This document shows, in pieces, positions 24,561 through 32,722 of a stretch of 32,813 nucleotides of DNA; the first letter of the stretch is position 1, and each line of letters starts with the position of its first letter. Source of the stretch: Gammaproteobacteria bacterium (lineage in GTDB: Bacteria > Pseudomonadota > Gammaproteobacteria > JAJFKG01); contig JAJNDI010000013.1 of assembly GCA_021156325.1 (NCBI GenBank), positions 1 to 32,813 of the forward strand, read 5' to 3'. The notes below the pieces were generated by a model. The model was not told the origin of the DNA and did not search any database. It worked only from the letters and a program-made list of their open reading frames with translations. Position numbers and translations under genes: made by a program.

Positions 24561-27227
24561 TTATTTTGAAGCCAGATTGCGTAATACGTAATGCAAAATG
24601 CCGCCATGTTTAAAATACTCCAGTTCATTTTGAGTATCGATGCGGCATAAAACAGTGATTTCTTGTTTTTGATAATCTGCATTTATAAAAGTAACTGAGA
24701 TATCACAACCTGCTGCCAAACCCTGGGCAATACCGTGGATAGCAACGGTTTCCATGCCCGTCAATTTAAGCGAGAGCCGATTATCTTTGCCTTTAAATTG
24801 AAGCGGTAAAATGCCCATCCCGATGAGGTTAGAGCGGTGGATCCGCTCATAGCTCTCTGCAATCACTGCTTTGCAGCCGAGTAAAAGAGGACCTTTGGCA
24901 GCCCAATCGCGAGATGATCCAGTCCCGTATTCTTTTCCGGCAATCACAATAACAGGAGTTTGTTCGGCCTGGTAACGCATCGCCGCATCGTAAATGGAAA
25001 TCACTTCGCCGCTGGGATAGTGTTTGGTAACACCGCCTTCAATACCCGGCGTCATTTCATTACGAATACGAATATTGGCAAAAGTGCCTCGCATCATTAC
25101 TTCATGATTGCCGCGCCTGGCCCCATAGGAATTGAATTCTTTTATCGATACGCCATGCGCTTGTAGATAGAGCCCGGCAGGGCTATTTGCTTTAATACTG
25201 CCCGCCGGTGAAATGTGATCCGTTGTAATACTATCGCCTAATATAGCGAGAATACGAGCATTGTTGATATCTTTTAAGGGTTTGATGGCAAGCTCAAGAT
25301 CAGCAAAATACGGCGGATGCTGCACATACGTAGAAGTCTTATTCCAAGCATAAGTTTGGCTGCGTTGGCTGGAAAGGGCATTCCACTGTGCATCCCCCTT
25401 GAAAACATCAGCATATTCTTTACGAAACATGGATTCACTGATTTTAGCCACTTCATGAGCGATATCTTCATTGGACGGCCAAATGTCTTTCAGATAAACG
25501 GGATGACCTTTTTTATCGTGTCCAAGCGGGTCGTGTGTCAAATCAATATGGGTAGTTCCAGCCAAAGCATAGGCGACTACCAAAGGAGGGGATGCCAGCC
25601 AATTGGCTTTGGTTAGCGGGTGAACCCGGCCTTCAAAGTTCCGGTTGCCGGATAAAACCGCTGAGACAATCAAATCATTTTTTTCAATAGCATCGTGAAT
25701 GTTTTCTGGCAAAGGACCTGAATTACCGATACAGGTGGTACAGCCATAACCCACTAAATGAAAACCAACGGCATCCAAATAGCGCTGTAAATCCGCCTTT
25801 TCAAGATATTCCGTAACCACTTTAGATCCCGGTGCTAAAGAGGCTTTAACCCACGGTTTAGGGATTAAGCCTTTGTTGACAGCATTTTTAGCCAATAAAC
25901 CGGCGGCCATCAAAACAGAGGGATTTGATGTATTGGTGCAGCTCGTAATAGCAGCAATGACAACCGATCCATGCGCTATAGCATAACCGCTGTGTTCAAC
26001 CGAAAAAGGCTTGTCTTTTTCAGCTGTTCTACCGCTTTCTTCTAATAAAACTTCAAAGCGTTTTTTAAGATCAACCACTTTGACTTTATCTTGCGGGCGT
26101 TTAGGGCCGGCAACACTCGGCTGTACCGCGCTTAAATCCAATGATACGGTATCACTAAAGACGGGATCAGGCGTGTTTTCATCGCGCCATAAGCCTTGTG
26201 CTTTAGTATACGCTTCAACCAGTGCAACCGTTTCCTCATCACGCCCGGTCAGTGTTAAATAATGCACTGTCTCTTTATCGATGGGAAAAAACCCGCATGT
26301 TGCGCCATATTCAGGCGCCATATTACTGATGGTTGCTCTATCAGCCAAAGGCAGTGTAGATAAGCCCGAGCCATAAAATTCAACAAATTTACCGACAACC
26401 CCTTTTTCACGTAATAATTGAGTAACCGTTAAGACTAAATCAGTTGCTGTGATTCCTTCTTGTAAACGGCCTGTCAATTTAAAACCGATGACTTCAGGGA
26501 TAAGCATGGAAATCGGCTGTCCTAACATCGCTGCTTCTGCTTCAATACCGCCAACGCCCCAGCCAAGCACCCCTAAGCCGTTAATCATGGTGGTATGAGA
26601 GTCAGTACCTACCACTGTGTCGGGATAAGCCACCGTTTCATGATTTTCTTGGACGTGCCACACACAACGGCCTAAATACTCGAGATTAACTTGATGGCAA
26701 ATACCAGTACCCGGCGGAACCACTTTAAAATTACTAAAGGCTTCCTGTCCCCACCGTAAGAATTCATATCGCTCGCGATTGCGGCTCATTTCTATAGCCG
26801 TGTTAGCAAGAAGCGCTTTTGAATTACCAAATTGATCGACTTGTACCGAATGATCAATCACTAAATCAACAGGATTAAGGGGATTAATTTTATTGGGATC
26901 GCCGCCTAATTTTTTTAAAGCATCGCGCATGGCCGCTAAATCGACGATGGCTGGAACCCCTGTAAAATCCTGCATTAAAACGCGCGTGGGGCGATAAGCA
27001 ATCTCATGTTGACTGCTTTTGGTTTTTAACCAATCTGCTACTGCGTTAATATCTTCTTTCGTGACGGTATTAGTGTCTTCATAACGCAGTAAATTTTCCA
27101 GCAGAATTTTTAATGAAAAAGGAAGCCGTTCAATGCCTTTTAAGGTTTTAGCAGCTTCTGCTAAACTATAGTAAATATAGGTTTTATGGTTGACGTTTAA
27201 GTGCTGGCGCGAATGAAAGCTGTTCAT
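24561..27227 (-). CDS. acnA: Aconitate hydratase A
   Basis: AcnA interconverts citrate and isocitrate in the TCA cycle with a [4Fe-4S] cluster. The 888-residue product has the AcnA/IRP-type layout, with cluster cysteines C430 (SCTNTSNPS), C496 and C499 (GYGCTTCIGNSG), SLAPGSKVVTEYL, and the C-terminal swivel domain with YGTGSSRDWAAKGP. GAGGAATCTTT precedes the ATG. It follows murB by 49 bases in the same direction, so it may share the csiV-murB transcript. The 129-base repeat lies after its stop codon. Confidence 0.97.
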   Translation of the reverse strand: MNSFHSRQHLNVNHKTYIYYSLAEAAKTLKGIERLPFSLKILLENLLRYEDTNTVTKEDINAVADWLKTKSSQHEIAYRPTRVLMQDFTGVPAIVDLAAMRDALKKLGGDPNKINPLNPVDLVIDHSVQVDQFGNSKALLANTAIEMSRNRERYEFLRWGQEAFSNFKVVPPGTGICHQVNLEYLGRCVWHVQENHETVAYPDTVVGTDSHTTMINGLGVLGWGVGGIEAEAAMLGQPISMLIPEVIGFKLTGRLQEGITATDLVLTVTQLLREKGVVGKFVEFYGSGLSTLPLADRATISNMAPEYGATCGFFPIDKETVHYLTLTGRDEETVALVEAYTKAQGLWRDENTPDPVFSDTVSLDLSAVQPSVAGPKRPQDKVKVVDLKKRFEVLLEESGRTAEKDKPFSVEHSGYAIAHGSVVIAAITSCTNTSNPSVLMAAGLLAKNAVNKGLIPKPWVKASLAPGSKVVTEYLEKADLQRYLDAVGFHLVGYGCTTCIGNSGPLPENIHDAIEKNDLIVSAVLSGNRNFEGRVHPLTKANWLASPPLVVAYALAGTTHIDLTHDPLGHDKKGHPVYLKDIWPSNEDIAHEVAKISESMFRKEYADVFKGDAQWNALSSQRSQTYAWNKTSTYVQHPPYFADLELAIKPLKDINNARILAILGDSITTDHISPAGSIKANSPAGLYLQAHGVSIKEFNSYGARRGNHEVMMRGTFANIRIRNEMTPGIEGGVTKHYPSGEVISIYDAAMRYQAEQTPVIVIAGKEYGTGSSRDWAAKGPLLLGCKAVIAESYERIHRSNLIGMGILPLQFKGKDNRLSLKLTGMETVAIHGIAQGLAAGCDISVTFINADYQKQEITVLCRIDTQNELEYFKHGGILHYVLRNLASK

Positions 27228-27276
27228 AAAGATTCCTCATCTGTATCCGTCATTTTTTGAAGTATACTGGCATTTC

Positions 27277-28332
27277 CTAGAGAATGCATACTTCAGGCGT
27301 TAATCTGATCCCGAATTTTTCGAAGACCGAGGTTTGAATATCCGAAGCCAAGGCTTTAATAGCCTGGCCTGTTCCCTGGCCGTAATTAACCAATACCAAA
27401 GATTGTTCTGTGTGGACTCCTACATCGCCGATACGTTTACCGCGCCAGCCGCAATGTTCAATAAGCCACGCCGCGGCGACTTTAACCGTATTGTTATCTA
27501 CCGGAAAATGCACAACGTGCGAGGCGCGTTGTTGTAATTGGGTAAATTCGCTTAAAACTAATTCCGGATTTTTAAAAAAACTGCCGGCATTGCCAAGAAT
27601 AGCGGGATCGGGTAATTTTTTTTGGCGGATCGAAATCACAGCATTACTGATGTCATGAATTGTGGGTTGAGTCACGCTCTGTTCTGCTAAATACTGCCTA
27701 AGTGCTGGGTAATGGGTATTAACTTTAGGATTTTTAGACAATTGGATATGCACATCACAAATGATGTATTGATTTTTCAATGCGGTTTTAAAGATGCTGT
27801 GCCGATAGCCAAATTCGCAGTCTTTTTTGCTAAAAATGGCTTTTCCCCCTGTTTTGAGAGAAATTGCTGTTAATTGCAAAAAACAATCAGAGAATTCAAC
27901 ACCGTAAGCACCAATGTTTTGTACGGGAGCTGCGCCTACTGATCCGGGAATAAGAGAAAGATTTTCGATCCCGCCATAGCCTTGTTCTAAACTCCATAAC
28001 ACCAATTGATGCCAATTTTCACCAGCCGCCGCTTCAACCGTAATAGTCTCTTTTGTTTCATCAATAATCCGGATCCCTTTCAAACCGATCTGGATCACTA
28101 TTCCCTTAAAATCTTCGGTAAATAAGACATTACTTCCTGCTCCTAAAATAAATACAGGTAAATGCTGATAATGATGATCAGTTTTCAGCAAATTTAAGAG
28201 AGAATATAACGCTTCCAAGGATTTAATTTCACAAAAATAACGTGCTGCAACATCGATACCAAAGGTATGATATTTTTTCAGAGAAACATATTCTTCAATA
28301 AGAACCATTTTGTTATATAGAGAATGGGGCAT
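27277..28332 (-). CDS. murB: UDP-N-acetylmuramate dehydrogenase MurB (type I)
   Basis: MurB is the FAD-dependent reductase that converts UDP-GlcNAc-enolpyruvate to UDP-MurNAc in peptidoglycan synthesis. The 351-residue product matches the E. coli-type enzyme: an HTFGID start, GAGSNVLFTEDF at 64-75, IPGSVGAAPVQNIGAYGVE at 128-146, the active-site R177 in GYRHSIFK, the catalytic serine S251 in GNAGSFFKNP (247-256) and E347 near the C-terminus. The ATG is two bases after the csiV stop, so the two are coupled; a second ATG at codon 9 is possible. Confidence 0.95.
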   Translation of the reverse strand: MPHSLYNKMVLIEEYVSLKKYHTFGIDVAARYFCEIKSLEALYSLLNLLKTDHHYQHLPVFILGAGSNVLFTEDFKGIVIQIGLKGIRIIDETKETITVEAAAGENWHQLVLWSLEQGYGGIENLSLIPGSVGAAPVQNIGAYGVEFSDCFLQLTAISLKTGGKAIFSKKDCEFGYRHSIFKTALKNQYIICDVHIQLSKNPKVNTHYPALRQYLAEQSVTQPTIHDISNAVISIRQKKLPDPAILGNAGSFFKNPELVLSEFTQLQQRASHVVHFPVDNNTVKVAAAWLIEHCGWRGKRIGDVGVHTEQSLVLVNYGQGTGQAIKALASDIQTSVFEKFGIRLTPEVCIL

Positions 28333-28334
28333 AG

Positions 28335-28976
28335 CTAAGGCTCAATAGGATAAACAGTTTGTGTTACAGGTTTATCTGAATAAGGTGATACTTGAATTAA
28401 GATGCCAAACAAAGGGTGATCAAAATAATGAAGCTCATCAGCGCGCAGCCGCTGCGTTTGTTTTAAACGCCATTGTTGATAACCTTGATTGGGTTCTGTA
28501 AACCGCAAATCGGTGCTGACATTAATATAGTTTTGCTGAGAGAATGTTAAAGTGCCGTCAATTTCTGATAAACCATTTGAATAAGCTTCTCCGGCTTGAA
28601 TACGTATGGGCTGCGCACTGAAGGGCGGTTTTATCGTTTGTATCCAGCTGCGCTGCCATACGATGGTGTAATGATTATTTTTGCTTAAACGGGTTGCGGG
28701 ATCAGCTAAGGCAGATTGATTATTGGCCACTGTTGGCAATGATTCCACTAACAGGGTATTGGGAGACAATAAGAGCGGAGTAGGGGGGGAAGCCGCCTCC
28801 AGAGCGGAAACAAGAGCAGGGTTTTGCCTGAAGATAAGAACATCTACTTGATATTGGTGTTGAGCATCCCGGATATCGGCGGGCATTGCTATTGCCGACC
28901 GAGCGGTAAGGAAAATAAAAAACACAGCCGCCAGTAGGGAGCGGGATCTTTTCAAGACAAAATTTTGTGATATCAT
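28335..28976 (-). CDS. csiV: CsiV-family peptidoglycan-binding protein
   Basis: The 213-residue product has a signal peptide (about 1-30, ending AIA) and then the CsiV pattern: YQVDVLIFRQ near the start, a mid-domain with YTIVWQRSWIQ, and the hallmark end RLRADELHYFDHPLFGILIQVSPY. In Vibrio CsiV is a periplasmic activator of chitin sensing through the peptidoglycan-linked ChiS pathway; in other genera its role is less clear. The stop is two bases before murB. A TATAAT box (29013-29018, minus strand) lies 37 bases upstream without a good -35 box. Confidence 0.85.
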   Translation of the reverse strand: MISQNFVLKRSRSLLAAVFFIFLTARSAIAMPADIRDAQHQYQVDVLIFRQNPALVSALEAASPPTPLLLSPNTLLVESLPTVANNQSALADPATRLSKNNHYTIVWQRSWIQTIKPPFSAQPIRIQAGEAYSNGLSEIDGTLTFSQQNYINVSTDLRFTEPNQGYQQWRLKQTQRLRADELHYFDHPLFGILIQVSPYSDKPVTQTVYPIEP

Positions 28977-29012
28977 AAGCGCGCCTTCAGCCTAGGTAGC
29001 TTGAATAGAGTG

Positions 29013-29018
29013 ATTATA
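29013..29018 (-). promoter_or_regulatory. TATAAT -10 box ahead of csiV
   Basis: A perfect TATAAT on the minus strand lies 37 bases before the csiV start. The expected -35 position (TAGCTG) does not match consensus, so an activator may be needed or the box may be chance. Confidence 0.35.
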
Positions 29019-29081
29019 ACGAAGTGGGGCTTTAGCAGCTATGCCTGACAAAATAGCTCACTTTTTGGGCGGCTATTCGCA

Positions 29082-29097
29082 TTTAAGGTTTCCTTAA
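29082..29097 (+). promoter_or_regulatory. PmrA-box-like response-regulator site
   Basis: TTTAAGGTTTCCTTAA matches the PmrA-box pattern YTTAAKNNNNNYTTAA at every defined position. It overlaps the -35 place of a potential promoter with TAAGAT at 29110-29115 as the -10 box, ahead of the orphan gene at 29168. The surroundings (TTAAGGTTTC then TTAAGGTTC) form an 11-base direct repeat, as expected of OmpR/PmrA-type dimer sites. In Legionella and Coxiella, PmrA controls Dot/Icm secretion genes and effectors. Confidence 0.5.
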
Positions 29098-29167
29098 GGT
29101 TCATAGCTCTAAGATAACACTGAGTTCATCAAGGGCTATAAAACAATTAAAAAGGGGTTTTGCAATC

Positions 29168-29416
29168 ATGAAAGGGGTATACCATCCTAACCATATTAAG
29201 ATTGAGAATCTTAACATTTCCTTTCTTGCCAAGAGCATGAGTCAAGGTGTATTTAGATCGGATGCTGTGCAATCGGTAGTGGTAACAGATCCAGTAAAAA
29301 ATCAAAAGATAGAGAATTTTTATTCACCACAGGCACGTCTTCGCCCAACAAATGCTATCGTAGAGGAAGCTGTTGATCCCGCCTCAATAGGAATAACCTT
29401 GCCGCCACCGGCATAA
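29168..29416 (+). CDS. Small orphan protein behind a PmrA-box-like site
   Basis: The 82-residue product, MKGVYHPNHIKIENLNISFLAKSMSQG..., has no signal peptide, membrane span or recognised motif. The C-terminal third is proline-rich, ending ITLPPPA. AGGGG lies 13 bases before the ATG, somewhat far. The gene sits alone between divergent csiV and fimV-like genes, with a possible terminator hairpin (TTGCGCA/TGTGCAA, 29430-29448) after it. It could be a lineage-specific protein or a small secretion-system substrate; there is no direct evidence for either. Confidence 0.62.
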   Translation: MKGVYHPNHIKIENLNISFLAKSMSQGVFRSDAVQSVVVTDPVKNQKIENFYSPQARLRPTNAIVEEAVDPASIGITLPPPA

Positions 29417-29463
29417 GAACTCCTCACGTCTTGCGCATTTTATGTGCAAAACTTTAAAATTGC

Positions 29464-29491
29464 CTGTCAAATCTGAAATATAGATTATACT
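29464..29491 (+). promoter_or_regulatory. Possible promoter of the FimV-like gene pair
   Basis: CTGTCA (29464-29469, 4 of 6) and TATACT (29486-29491, 5 of 6) are 16 bases apart, 35 bases before the ATG at 29527. It would serve both the FimV-like and the fimV genes. Confidence 0.42.
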
Positions 29492-29526
29492 TTTGTCTGA
29501 TACTGCGAAGTACGAGGACAGTCATT

Positions 29527-30327
29527 ATGAAAAGGATTTTCTGGGTTTTGTTGAGCACAGGACTTTTATTCCCAACCTTGGTGTGGGCTATGGCGTTAGG
29601 GGATCTCAAGCTCGAATCTGCATTGGATCAACCTTTCAAAGCAATAATCCCTATTGAAGAACCCGGTGCAGTACAAGAAAATGAAATAACAGCCACTTTG
29701 GCGCCAACTCAAATTAATGATGCCATCACTCACGATCAGCAAACCATTTTATCGGATTTGCGCTTTCAAGTAGTCAATGAAAACAATGGCTACCTTCATA
29801 TTGAAATTCGAAGCCAGCAGCCTGTCAATGAACCTTTCTTGCAATTGCCTGTGATGCTGAGCTGGCCAACAGGAGAGTTACTGCGTGAATATACAGTGAT
29901 GTTAGATCCCGCTTTAGCGGCCAATGCAGTTAATGCTGCTTCAACAGAAGCTCCTGCTGCTAACAATATTACGCCTGCTCCTCATACGGTTACTACCGTT
30001 CATACTCCTGCTTCTGTGCAGCCTGCTTCCGGTAAGAAAATCCAAGAACCACTCGCAAAAAAAACAACATATGGACCTACTCGGCAACAGGACAGACTTT
30101 GGCAGATTGCGAGCCACTATCAGCAAAGAGGCTCACATACTTCTATACAACAATGGGCATTTGCGATTTATTCAGTGAATCAGACAGCCTTTATCGATGG
30201 CAATATCAATAAATTAAAATCTCAGGTATATTTACAAATTCCTTCTTTGCAAGTTGTTATGACACATTCCAAAGAAGAGACAAAAAAATGGTTGAATAAT
30301 CAGGAACGGATCCCTGCTGGAGGGTAG
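29527..30327 (+). CDS. Short FimV-like protein (N-terminal domain only)
   Basis: The 266-residue product has a signal peptide (about 1-21), then the FimV N-terminal domain starting ALGDLKLESALDQPFKAIIPI and ending LSWPTGELLREYTVMLDP. A linker rich in Ala/Pro/Thr (about 136-178) leads to a segment YGPTRQQDRLWQIASHY... resembling the LysM-like peptidoglycan-binding region of FimV, with AIYSVNQTAFIDGNINKLKSQVYLQIP aligning to the matching stretch of the next gene (AIFLLNPDAFSNQSPQQLRQGINLILP). It lacks the membrane span and C-terminal TPR part. It ends one base before the fimV start, so the pair looks like a tandem duplication with domain loss. Confidence 0.83.
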   Translation: MKRIFWVLLSTGLLFPTLVWAMALGDLKLESALDQPFKAIIPIEEPGAVQENEITATLAPTQINDAITHDQQTILSDLRFQVVNENNGYLHIEIRSQQPVNEPFLQLPVMLSWPTGELLREYTVMLDPALAANAVNAASTEAPAANNITPAPHTVTTVHTPASVQPASGKKIQEPLAKKTTYGPTRQQDRLWQIASHYQQRGSHTSIQQWAFAIYSVNQTAFIDGNINKLKSQVYLQIPSLQVVMTHSKEETKKWLNNQERIPAGG

Positions 30328-30328
30328 C

Positions 30329-32512
30329 GTGCGAATTAATAGAATACAACGTTACATTATTATTATGTTTTGCTTATGGCTGCCTTGCAACGTATTGGCC
30401 CTGGGCTTGGGCAGCATGAAGACAAAATCTTATCTTAACCAAAATTTGGAAGCTCAGATCGTTCTTATTGGGTTGGGGGATACCGCATTGAATAGTATCA
30501 ATGCTCAATTAGCTTCACCCGAATTATTTGGACGAACGGGTGTTGAATATGGCCCTGAATTATCCAAATTGCGCTTTAGCGTCATGCGCACTGATGCCGG
30601 CGAGCCTTATGTGAGAGTGTATTCTAGCCAGCCTATTATCCATCCCAGTCTGATGTTTCTATTACAGTTAACCTGGCCGGGCGGGCAGCTCATGCGGCAA
30701 TATCAAGCAGTTTTAACACCTTATGTTTATAGTTCAGAGAAATCGGCTTCTACACCGAAAGCGGTAAATTCCGCCGGGACAAACAAGCAATATGGATTAA
30801 CTAAAAAAGAAGATAATTTATGGTCGGTGTCAACGAGAACCCGTCCTGATAAGAGCATTTCTATTCCACAGATGGCGATAGCTATTTTTCTTTTAAACCC
30901 GGATGCTTTTTCTAATCAATCGCCGCAACAATTACGCCAGGGCATTAACCTAATCCTGCCGACAGCCGCCATGGCAAAGCAAATTCCTGCGGATGCAGCC
31001 AAAACATTATTGGAACAACATATATTAGATCCACAAGCGTTACAAAAACGCTATGCTTTCAAAACCTCTCTTTCATCGCCACAACCTGCGCTAAACAATC
31101 CTGTTTCGGCAAATCCGGTTGAAACGACGAAGCACAATGTTGAGCCAAATAAAGCAAATCATCCTCAAAGCAATCCCTCCGAAATCCTTGCTCACTTGAC
31201 AGCCGCAGCACCTCTCAAAATAGAATTAAAACTGGCAAAGGAAGCATTGAGTGCCTCAGAATCAAAAAATCAAGCACTCCAAGCACAATTGGCTAACCTT
31301 CAACGTCAGCAAAGTATCGTCGAGCTTGCGAATAAAGAACAATTAGATCGCATCAAAGTGTTGGAAGAAAAGCTATCAGCCCATGAGAATCTTCCGGCTG
31401 AAACAAAAGTATTACCGCCTGCAAAAGAAACAGTACCCCCTCAACCTCCCGCAGAGGCATCAAATTCTGTCTCAACGAGCCCTGCGGAGAAACCTCAAAC
31501 CTCTTCAGCAGGTAAACGGCTTAGTGTACAAGAATTACCGATAATGAATGTTAAGCAAAATACAGCTTCAAGCGAGAAAGACCCTTGGAGTCCCTTAAGT
31601 GTACTGGTATGGGTAGTTGCGTTAATAGTTTTATTCGCCGCAATAGGGTATGGATTGTATGTGCGCTGGCGCAATCGGCATGAAGAAGCCCTCTTGGATA
31701 GAGAATTTGCACAAAGCGATCAAAATGAAGCTGCTTTAACTGCGATGAAAAATAGCAATATCATTTTTACCAAAGGTGATGAAGGCGATGATGAAATCCC
31801 CCTTCCAAAAGAAGCTCCTTCCCGCGTAGAAACTGATAATCACGATGATAAAGAAGGTTTATTACAAGATCCTTTGCAAGAAAGTGATGTGTATAGTGCT
31901 TATGCTCGTTTTGATCAAGCTGAAAAAGTTTTGCTGGAGGCACTCCTTCAAAAACCGCAATACCATGCCTGTCGTGTTAAATTGTTAGAACTTTATGCCA
32001 AACAGCAGGATAAGGTTAAATTTAAAAAGACTTTATCACAAATCCCTTCTGTTTTTTTAATGCAGGAGCCTAACTTGCTAGAAAAAGTAAAGCAATTGGA
32101 AAATAGCTTTTTTGAGGATTCTTTTCGAGAGGAAAATGATTTTTTAGAAGATGACACCATGAGATCGGATGCCGATAATAGCGTCCCCACAATTGATCTG
32201 AATATGGAATCTGATGAAGAAGAAGTTTCTACCGCTGATCAAGACTTTTTGGATCCGATTACAACAGAGGAAAATAATAATTCGCTGCCATTTACAGCAG
32301 GATTAGATTTGAGATCAGCAGAAAAAGAAAATCAACCTGATTTCCAAGAAGACAGGGAAGTCATTACCACCGATGTAGCGCTTAAAAGGGCTAAACAATG
32401 GCTTGAGAAAGGTGATCTGCTTCAAGCAAAGATGCTATTGGAAGAAGTTTCTCAAAAAGGGGATTTGGCAGAGCAAATGGAAGCAAAAAAATTGCTCCAG
32501 GCGCTGCCATAA
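30329..32512 (+). CDS. fimV: FimV pilus-assembly/polar hub protein
   Basis: FimV is an inner-membrane, peptidoglycan-binding protein that organises type IV pilus assembly and polar proteins in gammaproteobacteria. The 727-residue product has a signal peptide (about 1-24), the FimV N-terminal domain (about 25-132, with LGLGSMKTKSYLNQNLEAQI), a LysM-like region (155-212), a coiled coil (about 295-352), a Pro-rich linker, one membrane span (about 424-446) and an acidic cytoplasmic part. The conserved C-terminal helical FimV segment (DVALKRAKQWLEKGDLLQAKMLLEEV) follows at about 680-710. The start is GTG with GGAGG six bases before it. Its position directly before truA is typical. Confidence 0.92.
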   Translation: MRINRIQRYIIIMFCLWLPCNVLALGLGSMKTKSYLNQNLEAQIVLIGLGDTALNSINAQLASPELFGRTGVEYGPELSKLRFSVMRTDAGEPYVRVYSSQPIIHPSLMFLLQLTWPGGQLMRQYQAVLTPYVYSSEKSASTPKAVNSAGTNKQYGLTKKEDNLWSVSTRTRPDKSISIPQMAIAIFLLNPDAFSNQSPQQLRQGINLILPTAAMAKQIPADAAKTLLEQHILDPQALQKRYAFKTSLSSPQPALNNPVSANPVETTKHNVEPNKANHPQSNPSEILAHLTAAAPLKIELKLAKEALSASESKNQALQAQLANLQRQQSIVELANKEQLDRIKVLEEKLSAHENLPAETKVLPPAKETVPPQPPAEASNSVSTSPAEKPQTSSAGKRLSVQELPIMNVKQNTASSEKDPWSPLSVLVWVVALIVLFAAIGYGLYVRWRNRHEEALLDREFAQSDQNEAALTAMKNSNIIFTKGDEGDDEIPLPKEAPSRVETDNHDDKEGLLQDPLQESDVYSAYARFDQAEKVLLEALLQKPQYHACRVKLLELYAKQQDKVKFKKTLSQIPSVFLMQEPNLLEKVKQLENSFFEDSFREENDFLEDDTMRSDADNSVPTIDLNMESDEEEVSTADQDFLDPITTEENNNSLPFTAGLDLRSAEKENQPDFQEDREVITTDVALKRAKQWLEKGDLLQAKMLLEEVSQKGDLAEQMEAKKLLQALP

Positions 32513-32542
32513 CTTTAAATCCTTTTAATTCGCTGTGCGGCT

Positions 32543-32666
32543 CCCTCTCCCCGGCCGGCGGCCGGCCCTCTCCCGCCCAAGCGGGAGAGGGGATTTAACT
32601 GCTGATCTTTTCCCCTCTCCCACGTCAGTGGGAGAGGGCAAGCCGCGCAAGCGGCACGGGAGAGGG
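32543..32666. repeat. Compound GC-rich palindromic repeat between fimV and truA
   Basis: The region carries several stems: CCCTCTCCCGC/GCGGGAGAGGG around CCAA (32566-32591), CCGGCC/GGCCGG (32551-32565), and a 54-base copy (32613-32666) of the core seen after purF, differing at three positions. In that core the GCCGC/GCGGC stem has the loop GCAA instead of GTGA. Two related units appear to have been joined. Confidence 0.8.
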
Positions 32667-32722
32667 CGCTGCGCAGGCAGTAATGATATACTCGGTGTGC
32701 GAAGAGTATAGAGTAATGCGAA

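Noticed and set aside
25317-25616. A 99-codon frame antisense to acnA
   Set aside because: It is a shadow of the acnA coding sequence, with no ribosome-binding site or recognisable content.
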